The translations under genes and the position numbers were made by a program. Shown here piece by piece: positions 48,271-59,728 of a stretch of DNA of 64,000 bases; the stretch's first letter is position 1, and the number at the start of each line of letters is the position of its first letter. The notes beneath the pieces were generated by a model. It saw nothing but the letters and a program-made list of their open reading frames with translations, had not been told where the DNA came from and did not search any database. This stretch comes from Allium sativum (taxonomy: Eukaryota; Streptophyta; Magnoliopsida; Asparagales; Amaryllidaceae), in contig CM060924.1 of the NCBI GenBank assembly GCA_030737875.1, positions 150,530,197 to 150,594,196 of the forward strand, written 5' to 3'.

Positions 48271-49223
48271 GGAATTCTAAAGTCAAACATCGAAATGAAT
48301 TCTAAACTTTGCCGCTCAACAAACAAAGGACTTAAGGATAATCTTTTTATACTTAAGGTGTCTGCCACCACGTTACCCTTGCCAGGGGTATAGGCTATTT
48401 CGAAGTCGTAGGACGCTAAGAACTCCATCCACCTTTGCTGCCTTAAGTTCAAGTCCTTCTGAGAGAATAAGTATTTTAAAGATTTGTGATCGGTGAATAA
48501 TTCGAATCTCTCGCCAAGAAGATAATGACGCCAAGACTTAAGCGCGAAAACAATAGCGGCCAATTCTAAGTCATGTGTAGGGTAATTTTTGTCATGCGCT
48601 CTCAACTGCCTTCCACCATAGGCTGTTACCCTACCCTCTTGCATTAAGACCGCGCCTAGTCCTGTCCCACAAGCATCGGTATAAACAGTAAATGGTTTAC
48701 TCCCGTCTGGCAATACTAAGATTGGGGCTGAAGTCAAAGCTCTCTTCAAATGTTGGAACACATCATCACAATCTACGTCCCACTCGAAGACTAGGTTCTT
48801 CTTCGTCAAGCGTGTTAATGGAGCTGATATCATTGCGAAGTCTTTGATAAACTTCCTATAGTAGCCAACCAACCCCAAGAAACTTCTCACTTCGGTAGCA
48901 TTTTTAGGGACCTTGCAGTCTTGGATAGCCACCACCTTCGCGGGATCCACTGCTATCCCTTCTTTGGAAACCACGTGCCCTAGGAATCGTACTTCCTTCC
49001 TCCAGAAGTGACTCTTGGAAAATTTAGCTTTAAGGTTATGCGCTCGTAGGGTCTCCAACACTTCCCTAAGATGTAGGGCATTCTCTTCTTCACCCTTAGA
49101 AAAGACCAAGATGTCGTCTACAAAGACCACCACAAATTTGTTAAGGTACTCCCTAAACACCCTACTCATCAAATCAACAAAGTATGCTGGGCGTTTGTCA
49201 ACCCGAAAGGCATCACTAGCCAT
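48246..49223 (-). pseudogene. RT C-terminus and RNase H of the third chromovirus
   Basis: The frame contains FVDDILVFS, then the RT connection domain and RNase H ([46 protein letters not shown]). It is joined to the upstream RT frame through a one-base loss near 49190 inside the conserved NAPAYF segment, so the N-terminal residues of this frame are shifted sequence. RNase H catalytic residues are preserved. Confidence 0.88.
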
Positions 49224-49846
49224 TCATAGAAACCGTCCGGAGTCCTAAAGGAAGTCTTGTCTATGCTATCCTCAGCCACTCTCAACTGATGGAATCCAGT
49301 GGCTAAGTCCAACTGCGAAAACACTGAGGCGCCAACTAACTGATCGAAGAGATCGTCAATCCTCGGCAGTGGGTGTCTGTTTTTCTTAGTAAGTTTATTA
49401 AGTTCTCTATAGTCCACACAAAGTCTAAGGGACCCATTCACCTTCGTAGCAAATACTACTGGAGCACCCCACTTCGATATACTTCGTCTTATGAACCCCT
49501 TCTCAAGCAACTCTTTCACTTGCTTATCGAGTTCCCTCCTTTCACGAGGAGCCATGTGGCGTACTGGCAAAGATACTGGTTTCGCATTATACATAAGATA
49601 TATTCGAAAATCTATCTCCCGCTTTGGAGGCAAGCCCTTCACCTCCTCAAACACATCCGAATATTCTCCGACCACTCTAACAGATCGTAGATTTTCCACC
49701 GATGCCTCAAGCGATTCTAAATAACTTAGCATAACGGATTCTATGGGATTACAAAAGATTTCGAGAGTGTTGCCAAGGCGAGTCACGAGCCTAACTACTC
49801 TCCTTTCACAATCAAGAATGGCCCCATTTCTGGATAACCAATCCAT
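49169..49846 (-). pseudogene. Protease end and RT N-terminus of the third chromovirus
   Basis: The frame begins after an in-frame TGA (49847-49849) and carries the protease-RT linker, [15 protein letters not shown] fingers (with SKWGAPVV), [11 protein letters not shown] and DLATGFHQL. It ends at the frameshift inside LTNAP. Confidence 0.88.
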
Positions 49847-51113
49847 TCATAAAATTAGCCCATAGCCCGTGAAGCTCAACACATAGGCATCACATCTAAA
49901 CTCAACGCTAAGTATAGAAATTTTCAAATCCAAACACATCACGGACAAATGAGCTGAGCCCCCAATTGGATTCGAAACAACCAAGGGATCGTCTACTAAA
50001 ATGGTGTTTAAGTGCAGTGATTCAACTAATGATGTAGAGATAAACGAATGCGATGCGCCCAAATCAAATAAGGTACGGACAGGATGATCAAACAAAAAAA
50101 CTAAGCTTTCAACAGAAATGGATCTACCTCGTTCTTGCAGCGGTGGGACCGCGAGAGCCTGAACTTGTCCCTTTGCCTGCCCTGGTGCTATAAGAGCCTG
50201 CACCTGTCCTCCCGAGGTAGCTCCTGCCCTCTGCCCCTTCTTTGGGCAGTCCTTCACTAGATGTCCCGCTTCGCCACAATGAAAACAACCAGTCTTCTTT
50301 TTCTTTCGGCAATCCTTGCTGAGATGGCCTGGTGTCCCACAGTTAAAGCATTTCTTCTTTCCCTTGCCATTATTGTCTTTACCACCCTTCTTGTTTTGCT
50401 GTTGGGATTTCTTCTGAACCCCTTTCTTCTCGGGTGCCTTCTCAGCTTTAGTGGCTTTATCCTCGTGCATGAGTGCCATGTCTACAAGCTTCTCAAAGGT
50501 GGCCCCCATAGGGATGTGGGTCATAGCCAACCCTTGCAACGGCTCATTCAAACCATTAACGAACCTCAGAGCCTTCTTCTCCGGCGTGTTCACTAAGTCC
50601 AAGCCAAACCTTGCTAACTGATTAAATTTGTTGACATATTCTTTCACTGATGAGCTTCCTTGCTTCAATGTCAAGAACCTTTCCATATATAAATTCTCTT
50701 CTGCCCTTGAGAGAACTTCGACTTAAACCTACGTCTGAAATCCGCCCAAGAATCAACAGGACGCTCCCCATTAGTGACCTCCCACCAGAATGAGGCCTCT
50801 CCCTTCATTAACAAAGCTGCTAATTTGACTCTCCTCCCTTCTTCCACTTCAAAGATTTCTAGCAATTCTTCCACCTCCTTAAGCCAATCTCTAGCTTCCA
50901 CAAATGTTTCTGACCCTTGAAAAGGTTTTCCACCCATAGCTTTAAATTTTTGCACGTCTTTGCAAAAGTATCAACGTGAGGAGGAGGAGGAGGAACGGGT
51001 GCAACTAATGGCGGAGGAACATTAGCTGGACCTACGGCGGCCCTAGCCTCTAATAACCTCCTATACCATCCTGGTATCGTCACACCGTTAGGTAGGTTAA
51101 GATCTTCAGCCAT
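49847..51113 (-). pseudogene. Gag and protease of the third chromovirus
   Basis: Start ATG at 51113 (MAEDLNLPNGVTIPGWYRR). A one-base change near 50950 breaks gag after FAKTCKN. The second frame (50671-50955) carries GEASFWWEV, and another indel near 50690 leads to the third frame. This one holds two zinc knuckles, CFNCGTPGHLSKDC and CFHCGEAGHLVKDC, and the protease site, which reads FDLGASHSF. The catalytic DSG motif is therefore DLG, which should inactivate the protease. It ends at TGA 49847-49849. Confidence 0.88.
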
Positions 51114-51305
51114 GCTGAAACAAAAAAGGAATGATTCAAAATGGAGAATTCGAAAGATAAAGATATATGACTATTGGGAATTATGTTTTTCTGAAAAACT
51201 TTCCTCTTTAAATTACTCATTAAGACATGTTTTGAAAGCACTTCTTCTAAAAACACTTTAGAAAAATAGTTTTTCTAAAAATTTTGTCTGTTCTGGTAAC
51301 CTTAA

Positions 51306-51317
51306 GCTCTGATACCA
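51306..51317 (-). other. Primer binding site of the third chromovirus
   Basis: Minus-strand TGGTATCAGAGC beside the 5' LTR that starts at 51320. Confidence 0.9.
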
Positions 51318-51319
51318 CG

Positions 51320-54256
51320 TGTAACACCCCACGTCCATTAATGTCACTCACAGAGGGAATGCATTAACTTCCATGGAGGTTAATAGTGAATATAGAATAG
51401 AAAATTTTCAACAAGACAGATAATAAGTAGTACTTGGAAATCTAAAACTTCATTTTATTGCAGCGGAAATTAAATATGTTTATTACATCATAAAACCATA
51501 AATCACAGTCAATTACTATATCCATCTTCATAAAAACAAAATACATAATCCCATTATACAAATAGCCATTAAAGAAGATAACAAGCTGGACTTTAATTCA
51601 ATGGTCCAAGCTTTCTAAAGAGAGATGAGCAATCCAATCAAACTCCACTAGAACTGGGCCCAACCTGAGGACCTGGAGGGGGAAAAAGGATAGAAATGGA
51701 GGGGGTCAGACATAAAGTCTGGCGAGTATGACAATTCTAACAACACTATTATTAAAATAACTAGACTACGGCATAAGCTGGAAGACAAGTAAATGTCTAT
51801 GAACTGTCAGGTATGGAATGAGCAGCTAAAGATAACGTAAAGATAACGCTAAAGATAACGCTAAAGGCATACCTAATTACTAATGAATAATTACTACACA
51901 GCACCGCACATTACTACACTGCACCGCACCAGTCACCCTAAAGGTTGATCCCACTAGCTTCACACAGAAACTATATAAATAGACTTGCGTACCCCTAGCT
52001 GACTACATAGGTGCCGTATGCCCCTATCTCCACTAGGTATACCCCACTACCCACTTTCGATCAGCTCCCTACTCGTAGATACCTGTGCTGGCCCCATAGT
52101 TGGGTGTATCACTCCCCTAAAGTGGCAACCCGATACAACTGAGAATGCACGGCTTATACCTACACGATGCAACAACGTCTTACCTACCAGCCCGGGTCCA
52201 CACACGCATATGAAACCCGTTGGACTTGCGTTGCCACCGCTCCCCGTTTTGGCCTCTTATAGTCAACCCCAGTATGCGTGTCCCGTCCTCGACTTGGGTC
52301 GAGCCCACAAAGATACGTTTGGGATACTGGTTGAAATGGGCCCCCACAAGCTACCCACCTAAGCTTGTCAACAATAGTATATCCCACTTAACCCTCTTAG
52401 TCATGTTCATTTACATGTGTGTTTGGTTAAGTCTTACTAATCGTATTTCACATGCCACTAAGGGAAACTACTAGACTCCTCATGCAACCCAAGGCACCTA
52501 CTTAACCCCCATGTCCCACTTTACATGTTTGTCTGGTTAAGTATTTCTTAATTCATTCAGGCCATAACCTCATAAAGACCTCTCACATTTGACTGGCATT
52601 TATGGCAACTGGATTTTCCGGGTGGGTCCGGACAGTCTTACACCATAAAAGAGTCTAACCTCGTGTCTTTACAATTGTTTTGCTTTAGTTTAGGCCTGGG
52701 ACCTCTCACATTGGGCTGACATTTGTGACCACTGGATTTGCCGGGCGGTTCCGGGCAGGTTTACGTCAGAAACGAGTCCAACCTCGTGTCCTAAGCATTG
52801 ATTGAAACTTTCAATCTTTTACCCCAGTTTTAATAATTCCCTATCCCAATTATTAATTAAGTCCACTTTTATTGATGTCCATAATTGACTCAATTATGGT
52901 CATCAACTCATGCAATGCAAAATCATATCAATTGCACCCCAACATCTTATTATTAAATCCTTAATATTACCCCTACCCCACGTTTATACGTTCGCTTATT
53001 CAACGCATAACATACGTTAAACAACATATAGGCATATAAAGTAAATCAAATCATAATAGGGGTGAAACTTGCATAAGTTACACATGTTAAGGATCTAAAG
53101 ATGTCAACTTGTTAAACGTCACAATTTACATGATATGATCACAACCTAAATTTTGTGTATATACTTGCATATGGGGTTTTAGACATCAAAATGATGGTGC
53201 GAACTAGCATAGAATTTCACATATGTCATAGCATGATTCTAGATGTCATAATAGATGTCATGGCATATGTTCATAACTTTTCACTAATCAACTTAAACTT
53301 GCATACATGGTTTGTCACATAGATCAACATAACCCAAACATGATGATTTAATTAACATGAACTAACTAGCATAGATAACAACATGTATGATTCATCACAA
53401 TTTAGCATAGAAAACTACAACTTATACAATATCATCGTAGCATGATTTACAACATATAGGATATCATCATCACATAGCATAGGATTTATGACATACATGA
53501 CAGTATAAGGTTTACAACAACATAGGTGATAATCCACATCATCTACTTAGAATCCATTCATGACTTAATCTAATTAGTTTAACAATAATCTTGTTAAGAC
53601 TATCATATTCACAATTAGAGAAGAAAAGAGAGTCTTGATTTTCTTTATAATTGAGTAGAGTTAGGATTTGATTAAGCTTTTCTTCCTTCTTAGATGGCGG
53701 CGGCTAGACTGAGTTCCATGCGGCAGGATGACGGTAACTATTCTATTTTTCTTATGAATTAGGGTAAGAGACTATATAGGTATCTATAGAGTTTAGGGTT
53801 TATTTAGACCGTCAGATCAACTCAGAACTAAACTGAATCGTTAAATTTGCCAACACAGCCCTAAAGACACATCAGCAGCTCAGGATTGGCCTCTGCCCAA
53901 ACCATAGCCGCCAGACCCAGGTCGACACCCTAGTCGACCTAGGGGGGGAGGGGGCAGGTCGACACTAGTGTCGACCCCCCAGTCGACCTGCCTGGGCGGG
54001 AATTTTCCCGCCCAGCCCGCTTCTGCACTTTCTGTTTGAATTTTAAATTTTCTGTGAGCTGTTTTGAATTTTCTAAAACTTCCGATGGCCCTAACTTCTT
54101 CATACGAAGTCCAATTCACGCAAACTCGGACTCTATTTCAACCAGAATTCCAAGACGAACATAATGGCTCAACCCGTTTCCCATAGTTCTCATGTCTGAG
54201 ATTAGTTATTATTTAATTTTTGAATATTAATATTAACAGAATTACGGGGTGTTACA
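51320..54256 (-). repeat. 5' LTR of the third chromovirus
   Basis: Intact TG...CA ends. GTCGAC starts at 53921, 53933, 53958, 53970 and 53982 (spacings 12, 25, 12, 12). The TATA region (near 53771-53790) is altered compared with the partner LTR. It ends at the ATTTT duplication. Confidence 0.92.
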
Positions 54257-54261
54257 ATTTT

Positions 54262-54978
54262 GACAACTTAAAAGTCAACATGATAACTATAAATCAAACA
54301 CATAATCAAATAAAAATAATACCATTAACAATATACGCAATCCTCCCTAAAAAGGAGAGAATAAACTCTCCTAGATATACTTTATATGCGGCAAAAAATA
54401 TTGCTTTAAGAAGATATTATACTACAGAAGTCTTTTTAGACTTATTAATAAAAATTCCTTTGGGATACTATGGAAAAATATATAATATTCCTAAACATAC
54501 AAAAGAAAATATTTTCATAACACATGGTTTAATTGAACCTCTTTCCAAAACTAATGCTACTATATTATTCAAAAGTACTAGTTTAGAAAATAAAGATTAT
54601 ATTATAGATCAAGGAGACCCAATTGGACTTTTAGTTATTCATAAATATGAAGATCTTCCAATTATAAAGGAAGAAATATATGACTGTGATATGCTCACCC
54701 CATTGGGCGGTTCAACATCTCATTCTTCACGGAATAATGAAATAGAAACATATCGTGAATATAGAGTATACATGAATACAATTTCGTCTGAAGAAACATC
54801 AGACTCACAAATTCAAGATTGTGAAGGAGAACAATTTATTATTACAGATGAAGATCTAGAAAAATTAAAAGAGGCAATTCCAAGATCAGATAAAAGGGAA
54901 ATTTATAAACCCAAAACTCTTAAATCTAGATTCCTTAATAAACATACTTATGTATTTGAACGAATGCAAGGAATGTAG
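54262..54978 (+). pseudogene. Viral ORF1, piece 5a: dUTPase-like domain
   Basis: The frame is continuous with the coat protein across the ATTTT duplication. Counting from the internal Met at 54271, five segments fall in the order and spacing of trimeric dUTPase motifs: RYTLYAAKN at 32-40 (motif I, usually GYDLYA), KIYNIPKHTKEN at 66-77 (motif II region, poorly kept), THGLIEP at 81-87 (motif III, usually GVID), QGDPIGLLVI at 111-120 (motif IV, GDRIAQL) and LGGSTSHSS at 142-150 (motif V, Gly-rich GFGSTG). IPLGYYGKI at 59-67 matches the strand before motif II. The motif III Asp is Glu here, and the Ser-rich motif II is missing, so activity is doubtful. An acidic linker follows and a TAG ends the frame at 54978, after a likely frameshift near 54965. 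The alternative is that it is an unrelated beta-rich viral domain. Confidence 0.65.
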
Positions 54979-55814
54979 AACTAAAAGGAGATGAAGATTT
55001 TACTTCTATAAGTCTTCTAAATAAAAATAAAATAGAAAAATTAAAAGAAAAATATCCTAAAATGAGATATTTACATATAGGATTAATACAATTAAAAATT
55101 ACAGCTCTTTTTAGATCTGGAATATATACTCCTATCACGATAGTATGCATGGATGAAAGAATAATAAACAATCCTATAAATAGTATTATAGGAGGAGCTA
55201 AATCTAATTTAGCAAATAGATTATTTGGAGTAAATATACATCCTGATTTTTGTATAAGCCTTGAAGATAAAAATATTGAGAATGGATGAACTTTATCAGT
55301 AAATTTACAGAATATTGAGCTATTAGCAGGCTCTAAGGTCTTAGGAATTCAATGGGAACATTGTATGGCTTTAAATGATACAACTACATTTAAATCCATT
55401 ACTCTGAAATAATTTGTAAAATTATTCGAGGTTGGAATGGAAAAAGCGATTCAACCTAGATTAGTAGATATGATACACTTAAAATTCGATAATGAAATTC
55501 AAGTTTTCATAAAATCTCTTAGACCAAAAGTACAAATACCTACAAAGTATTTTGTTGCTTCAGGAAATACTATTTCCACTATAGTAAAAAAGAATGAAGA
55601 AGATTCAATATCAGATAAGCCAAGAAGATCACTATCTTTATCTGAAGTTGAACTAACATCTGACATTCTAAGAGGAATTAATAATCGTATGAGTTTTAGA
55701 AAATCTGACCCAATGGAAGGAAAAACCATACGGGTACATGATAAGCAAAAGGAACAAGAACCTAACCGAATGGTAATAAAGGTTCCCTCTGAAAATATAA
55801 AGCATTATGATTAG
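54979..55814 (+). pseudogene. Viral ORF1, piece 5b: movement protein (30K superfamily)
   Basis: In the phase visible from about 54970, the sequence reads YLHIGLIQLKITALFRSG, then CMDERI, SIIGGAKSNLANRLFGVNIHP and ISLED. These match the conserved core of caulimovirid movement proteins (hydrophobic IHIG block, an invariant Asp, and a terminal LxD block). Such proteins form tubules or widen plasmodesmata for cell-to-cell movement. Stops at TGA 55287-55289 and TAA 55410-55412 break the frame, which otherwise stays open to the TAG at 55812-55814. The C-terminal 125 codons are polar and charged, with no domain I recognise. Confidence 0.82.
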
Positions 55815-57801
55815 ACATCTTGATCTTAAAAAGAAAGCTCAATTACATATATAACTTCCATTAACAATATGTATTCCTGATTACTAGGAATTCACAATAC
55901 ATGCTTTACTAGATTCTGGTGCAGAAGCTAATCTATTACAAGAAATATTTATTCCCCAACAATTTTGGGTACCTTTAGACAAAAAAGGTATGCTAAACGA
56001 TTTTATGGGAAGACAAGTTCCTATAAATCACAAAGTCAAAAAACTTAAGGTACAAATACCTGATATACATGGAAACAACAATTTTTACGATTTTGATTTC
56101 GCTTTACTACCGAAAGAATTTGGCGTTGATTGTATTCTTGGAATGGACAATCTTCGTTGTTTTCCTCCATTTGATAAACACTACTTTGAATTTTATGGAA
56201 CCTTGATTCCAAGAGTTCCTTTACCTGCAGCAATTGCAGGCCATTGTTTACCAGCAGCACAACGTGGTGATAACCCTATAACTCTGATAGACAATGTAAA
56301 AATTCCAATGTTAGTACAACCAAAAGTTTGCACTTACAACATAAAAACATCTAATGAATTTGAGATATTAATTCATAATATGCTTGAACCTTTGTATTCG
56401 GAAAATCCATTAAAATGGTTTGATAAAGCACCAAGGTATTGCAAAATTGAATTAATGGAACAATATAAAGATGTCAAGGTTCGGGTGAACAACATTATGG
56501 TTTCACCTACGGATAAAGAAGAATTTGCAAAACAAATGAAGGATCTTCTAGATTTAAAACTTATACAAAAAAGTTTTAGTACTCATTCATCTCCAGCATT
56601 CTTAGTTAGAAATCATGCTGAGGTAAAAAGAGGAAAAGTGAGAATGGTAATAAATTACAGAAAACTTAATAGTCATACCAAATTTGATCGGTATTTTATT
56701 CCATCTACTGAACATTTAACTAAGCAAATCCAAGGAGCAAAATATTACAGTAAATTTGACGCTAAATCTGGATTTTGGAAACTAAAACTTTCTGATAAAC
56801 AATCTATTGAATTAACAGCATTCAGTTTCCCTCAAGGACATTTTGAATGGCTAGTTATGCCTTTTGGATTAAAAAATGCACCTCAAGTATTTCAAAAATG
56901 GATGAATTCTATGTTTGGACATTTACCTTTTACGTTTGTGTATATAGATGACATTTTAGTTTTTTCTAATTGTGCTGAAGAACATAAAGAACACCTTTTA
57001 GTAGTAGTCCAAATCTTATTACAAAATTGTGTAATACTTAGCCCTAAAAACATAGAATTGTTTAAAAAAGAAATTTATTTTCTTGGAAAGAAAATTAAAA
57101 ATGACCAAATTGAACTTCAACAACATATATACAATTAAATAAAATATTTTTCTGATACTTTTAAAACATTGAAAGAACTATAAAGTTTTTTAGGATTATT
57201 AAAATTATGGTAGAAAATTTATTCCTAATCTATCAGCAATAAAACAAAACTTGCAAAAAAAGCTTACCGAAGAACAAGCTAAATATAAACAACAAAGTGG
57301 AGAACAACCAAGAAGATGGAATACAGATAAAATTAGTATTTCCTTACACGCTAAGGAAGAAGAGGAAATAAAGAAAATAAAAGAACTAATTAAGGATCAA
57401 AAAATCCTTTATTTTCCTTCAGAAGAAGAACTTCTTACACTTCAAACTGATGCATCTGACAATTGTTGGGCAGGTGTATTAATTGCAAAACAAAAAGAGG
57501 TTGTAGCATACTCTTTGGGAAGATTTAACAGAACTCAACACAAATATGCTACTTATGACAAAGAATTGCTAGCTATCAAAATAGCCATCAAAAGTTTAAA
57601 AATATACCTTTTGCATAGACAATTTATAATAGAAACAGATAACAAGTCTGTTGCTCAGTTCTCGAAAAGAAATCTGTTAATAACCCTGAAGAAAACCATA
57701 GAAGAATAAGACTAGCAATGTATTTAGAAATTTATAATTATGATGTTAAATACATTCCCGGCTATACTAAATTTGCAGCCGATCTTCTTACCAGGTTATG
57801 A
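55807..57801 (+). pseudogene. Viral ORF2: protease, reverse transcriptase, RNase H
   Basis: ATG at 55807 overlaps the ORF1 stop (ATGATTAG). Stops TAA 55852-55854 and TAG 55885-55887 interrupt the start. The aspartic protease site LLDSGAEANLL lies at 55906-55938. The RT frame is open at 55990-57138, with RMVINYRKLN, FDAKSGFW, MPFGLKNAPQVFQ and VYIDDILVFS. From 57139 to 57250 there are stops and a frameshift in the region between RT and RNase H. RNase H follows at 57251-57801 with LQTDASDN, YDKELLAIKIAI, IETDNKSV and FAADLLTRL. One more phase change is near 57690. The frame ends TGA 57799-57801. Together these enzymes would copy pregenomic RNA into DNA. Confidence 0.92.
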
Positions 57802-57802
57802 G

Positions 57803-59294
57803 ATGGATGAAGAAGACCTTAAAAGAATAAAGAAGTTGCTAGAAAACATGAAAAGACAAGAAAATTTTCAGCAAATCAAATCTTCTAAAAAAGCAAAATC
57901 AGGAGAAGCTTCTTCTTCTCAAACAATCTCTCCCAATGGAGAAGACAATGAAAAAGTCCAACAGACTAAACCAATGGAAACAGACAAAGCCAAAGCTATG
58001 ACTTCCACTGGAGTCCAGAAATTTGTTCCAATGAACAAAGGGAAAGCTACTGCTCCCACAGGAGCACCAAAGCCTTACACCTTTGCAGTCATAAAGGACT
58101 GGTATAATCAAGAAATGAGAGAATCTAATCCAAGTCTATATGACAACTTTAATGGTTGCTTTAAAGCAATACAGTCATATGACCATAGAGCTGCAAATTA
58201 CTGGTTAACACAACTAGAGAAAAAATATTTGGGATTAAAAGGTACTATATCCCAAAAGGATAAAAAAATTCAAGACACACAAAAGATAGTACAAAGGCTG
58301 TCTTTGTACTCTACTACTTCCAGGTCGGTGGCACTAAATTCAAAAGATGCAGAATTGTTCACAGACAATACAACTACTCAAAGTGAATTAAAAACCATAT
58401 TTTCACTGATGCAAATGTTAGATTTTGTGATTTGAAGAATTCAAAATTTTCTTGAATTACTTAAACTCTACGGAATTGATAATACAAAAACTAAAGGACT
58501 TGAAGCTGAAATGACAGTACAAGACACAATATCCTTGTACCAGCAACAACTAATAGAAGAAAGCCAATTTCTTCTGTTCTTCAAACAACTAGAAGATACT
58601 GAACTAATAACTCTTTTAGAAAAAGAAGAGTTAATCCTTAACAACAACAGAAGACCAAGGTTACTCGCATGCTTTTTAGAAATTCAAAAATACAAAAGGC
58701 ATATAAGAAAAGGATTAGTTCATGAAATATATGTCAACACAAGCCACCCTGAAGAATATGCAGATTGTATTCCAGATATATTCAAAGAAAAGCTTGCTAA
58801 ATACTCAAGCAGGTTTTCTTACTATGTTCATGTTCAGATTATGGAGCATTTGGGAAGAAAGGCAGTACATTCGTCAGTTCCCTTCTGTTCAATTATGGGA
58901 AATCCATAGGGTGACAGACAGCCCACAATACGATACAATAAAATTCTGCAGAATTTTTTTTAATGAAAGTGAAGAAAGAATCAAAGAAGCCGAAGAATTC
59001 TTCACTGAAGCAATTAACAAAGCAGAGATCAGAGTACACTCAGTCACAGAAGGAAAGACAGTTCTAGTGTTCTACTATTTGTCTGAATTTGAACCGTCTA
59101 CAGACAGAATCATCAAAACGCAAAGGTTTCTAGACAATCTCAATGTTGGACCAATAGGAACAACGGCTCAAGAACTATATTTTGAAGAACAAGTCGAAAA
59201 GGAAAGAAGCAGACAAGATTCAGTAATGAGAGACACTTTAGGCACGTACCCGTTTGATGACGAGTCAATGGCCAATCTTGACTTACAAGACTAA
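57803..59294 (+). pseudogene. Viral ORF3, position of the transactivator/viroplasmin
   Basis: ATG at 57803 follows the ORF2 stop by one base. The frame runs to TGA 58433-58435, continues in phase from 58436 to about 58820, then shifts by one base and ends at TAA 59292-59294. The whole would be about 495 codons, close to the size of caulimovirus ORF VI protein. A polar Ser/Lys-rich N-terminus is followed by KPYTFAVIKDWYNQEM and helical, coiled-coil-like stretches. I do not recognise a domain, so the function is inferred from position and size only. The inverted copy at 60110-60775 lacks the extra base near 58817 (TTTTCTTACT here; one base fewer there), which locates the frameshift. Confidence 0.7.
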
Positions 59295-59728
59295 ACAGAA
59301 TCATGGTGGACCTAAAACCACTTTTACCGACACATTATTACCTTTACCGACACATTATCTTGCCAACACATTATTATCCTACCTACACATTATTACCTTT
59401 ACCGACACACTATCCTACCGACACAAACTGACACATTATCCTACTATTCCTGATACATAATTGAGGACACCTCCTCATCTAGAAATTAACAGATGGATCC
59501 TATAAAAGAAGACGTGTTAAACCTACTACATCTACTACTAGAGGGAACCCAAGTATAAAAGGAGCTGAAGAAGTCAGTAGAGAATCATTGAAAAAATACT
59601 CTCTTGTTCTCTGTAATAATTATCTTTTCATATTCCGAGTGCTTTGTAATATTAGTTTGTATTCTATCAGTTTGTAATAATATTAAGGGGAAGTTTGGGG
59701 TATCTCTACTTGCTGTTTCAATCTGGTA
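59295..59728 (+). promoter_or_regulatory. Second pregenomic promoter and 3' terminal redundancy of the virus
   Basis: Repeats of ACACATTATTATCCTACC type, TATA box TATAAAA at 59554-59560, then sequence matching 4269-4646 through to TGGTA of the primer site, where homology stops at 59728. The viral copy therefore ends within the tRNA primer site, the point where minus-strand DNA starts. In an infection this block would be both the 3' end of the transcript and the promoter of the next round. Confidence 0.85.

Larger units (their letters stand above)
43228..54256 (-). mobile_element. Chromovirus-type Ty3/gypsy element (third copy), minus strand
   Basis: LTRs are 43228-46166 (2,939 bp) and 51320-54256 (2,937 bp), with perfect ATTTT duplications. 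The primer site is at 51306-51317 and the polypurine tract at 46167-46178. The interior holds all gag-pol domains but is broken by at least four frameshifts and four stops. It is a different subfamily from the other two: LTR ends read TGTAACACCCCACGTCC on the plus strand, and gag starts MAEDLNLPNG. The outer TG of the left LTR has changed to TA. LTR divergence is a few percent by eye. Confidence 0.93.
4253..59728 (+). mobile_element. Endogenous pararetrovirus (Caulimoviridae), near full length, interrupted by four LTR elements
   Basis: Viral sequence survives in five pieces: 4269-5680, 16645-17262, 19774-20175, 42906-43227 and 54262-59728, totalling 8,221 bp. Each gap is an LTR element flanked by a perfect 5-bp target duplication, so the order is secure. 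The promoter and leader at 4269-4646 recur near 59350-59728, so the locus is a terminally redundant copy of a unit of about 7.8 kb, in the normal size range of the family. Gene order is ORF1 (coat protein, dUTPase-like domain, movement protein), ORF2 (protease, reverse transcriptase, RNase H), ORF3. A coat protein preceding the movement protein in one ORF, followed by a separate pol ORF and a third ORF, resembles my recollection of cavemoviruses and solendoviruses; genus is inference. Many stops and frameshifts show that it is a dead fossil copy. Confidence 0.9.

Noticed and set aside
54220..54270. Extension of the dUTPase-like frame upstream to 54220
   Set aside because: Those codons lie in the LTR of the third chromovirus and in the target duplication, so they are not viral coding sequence.
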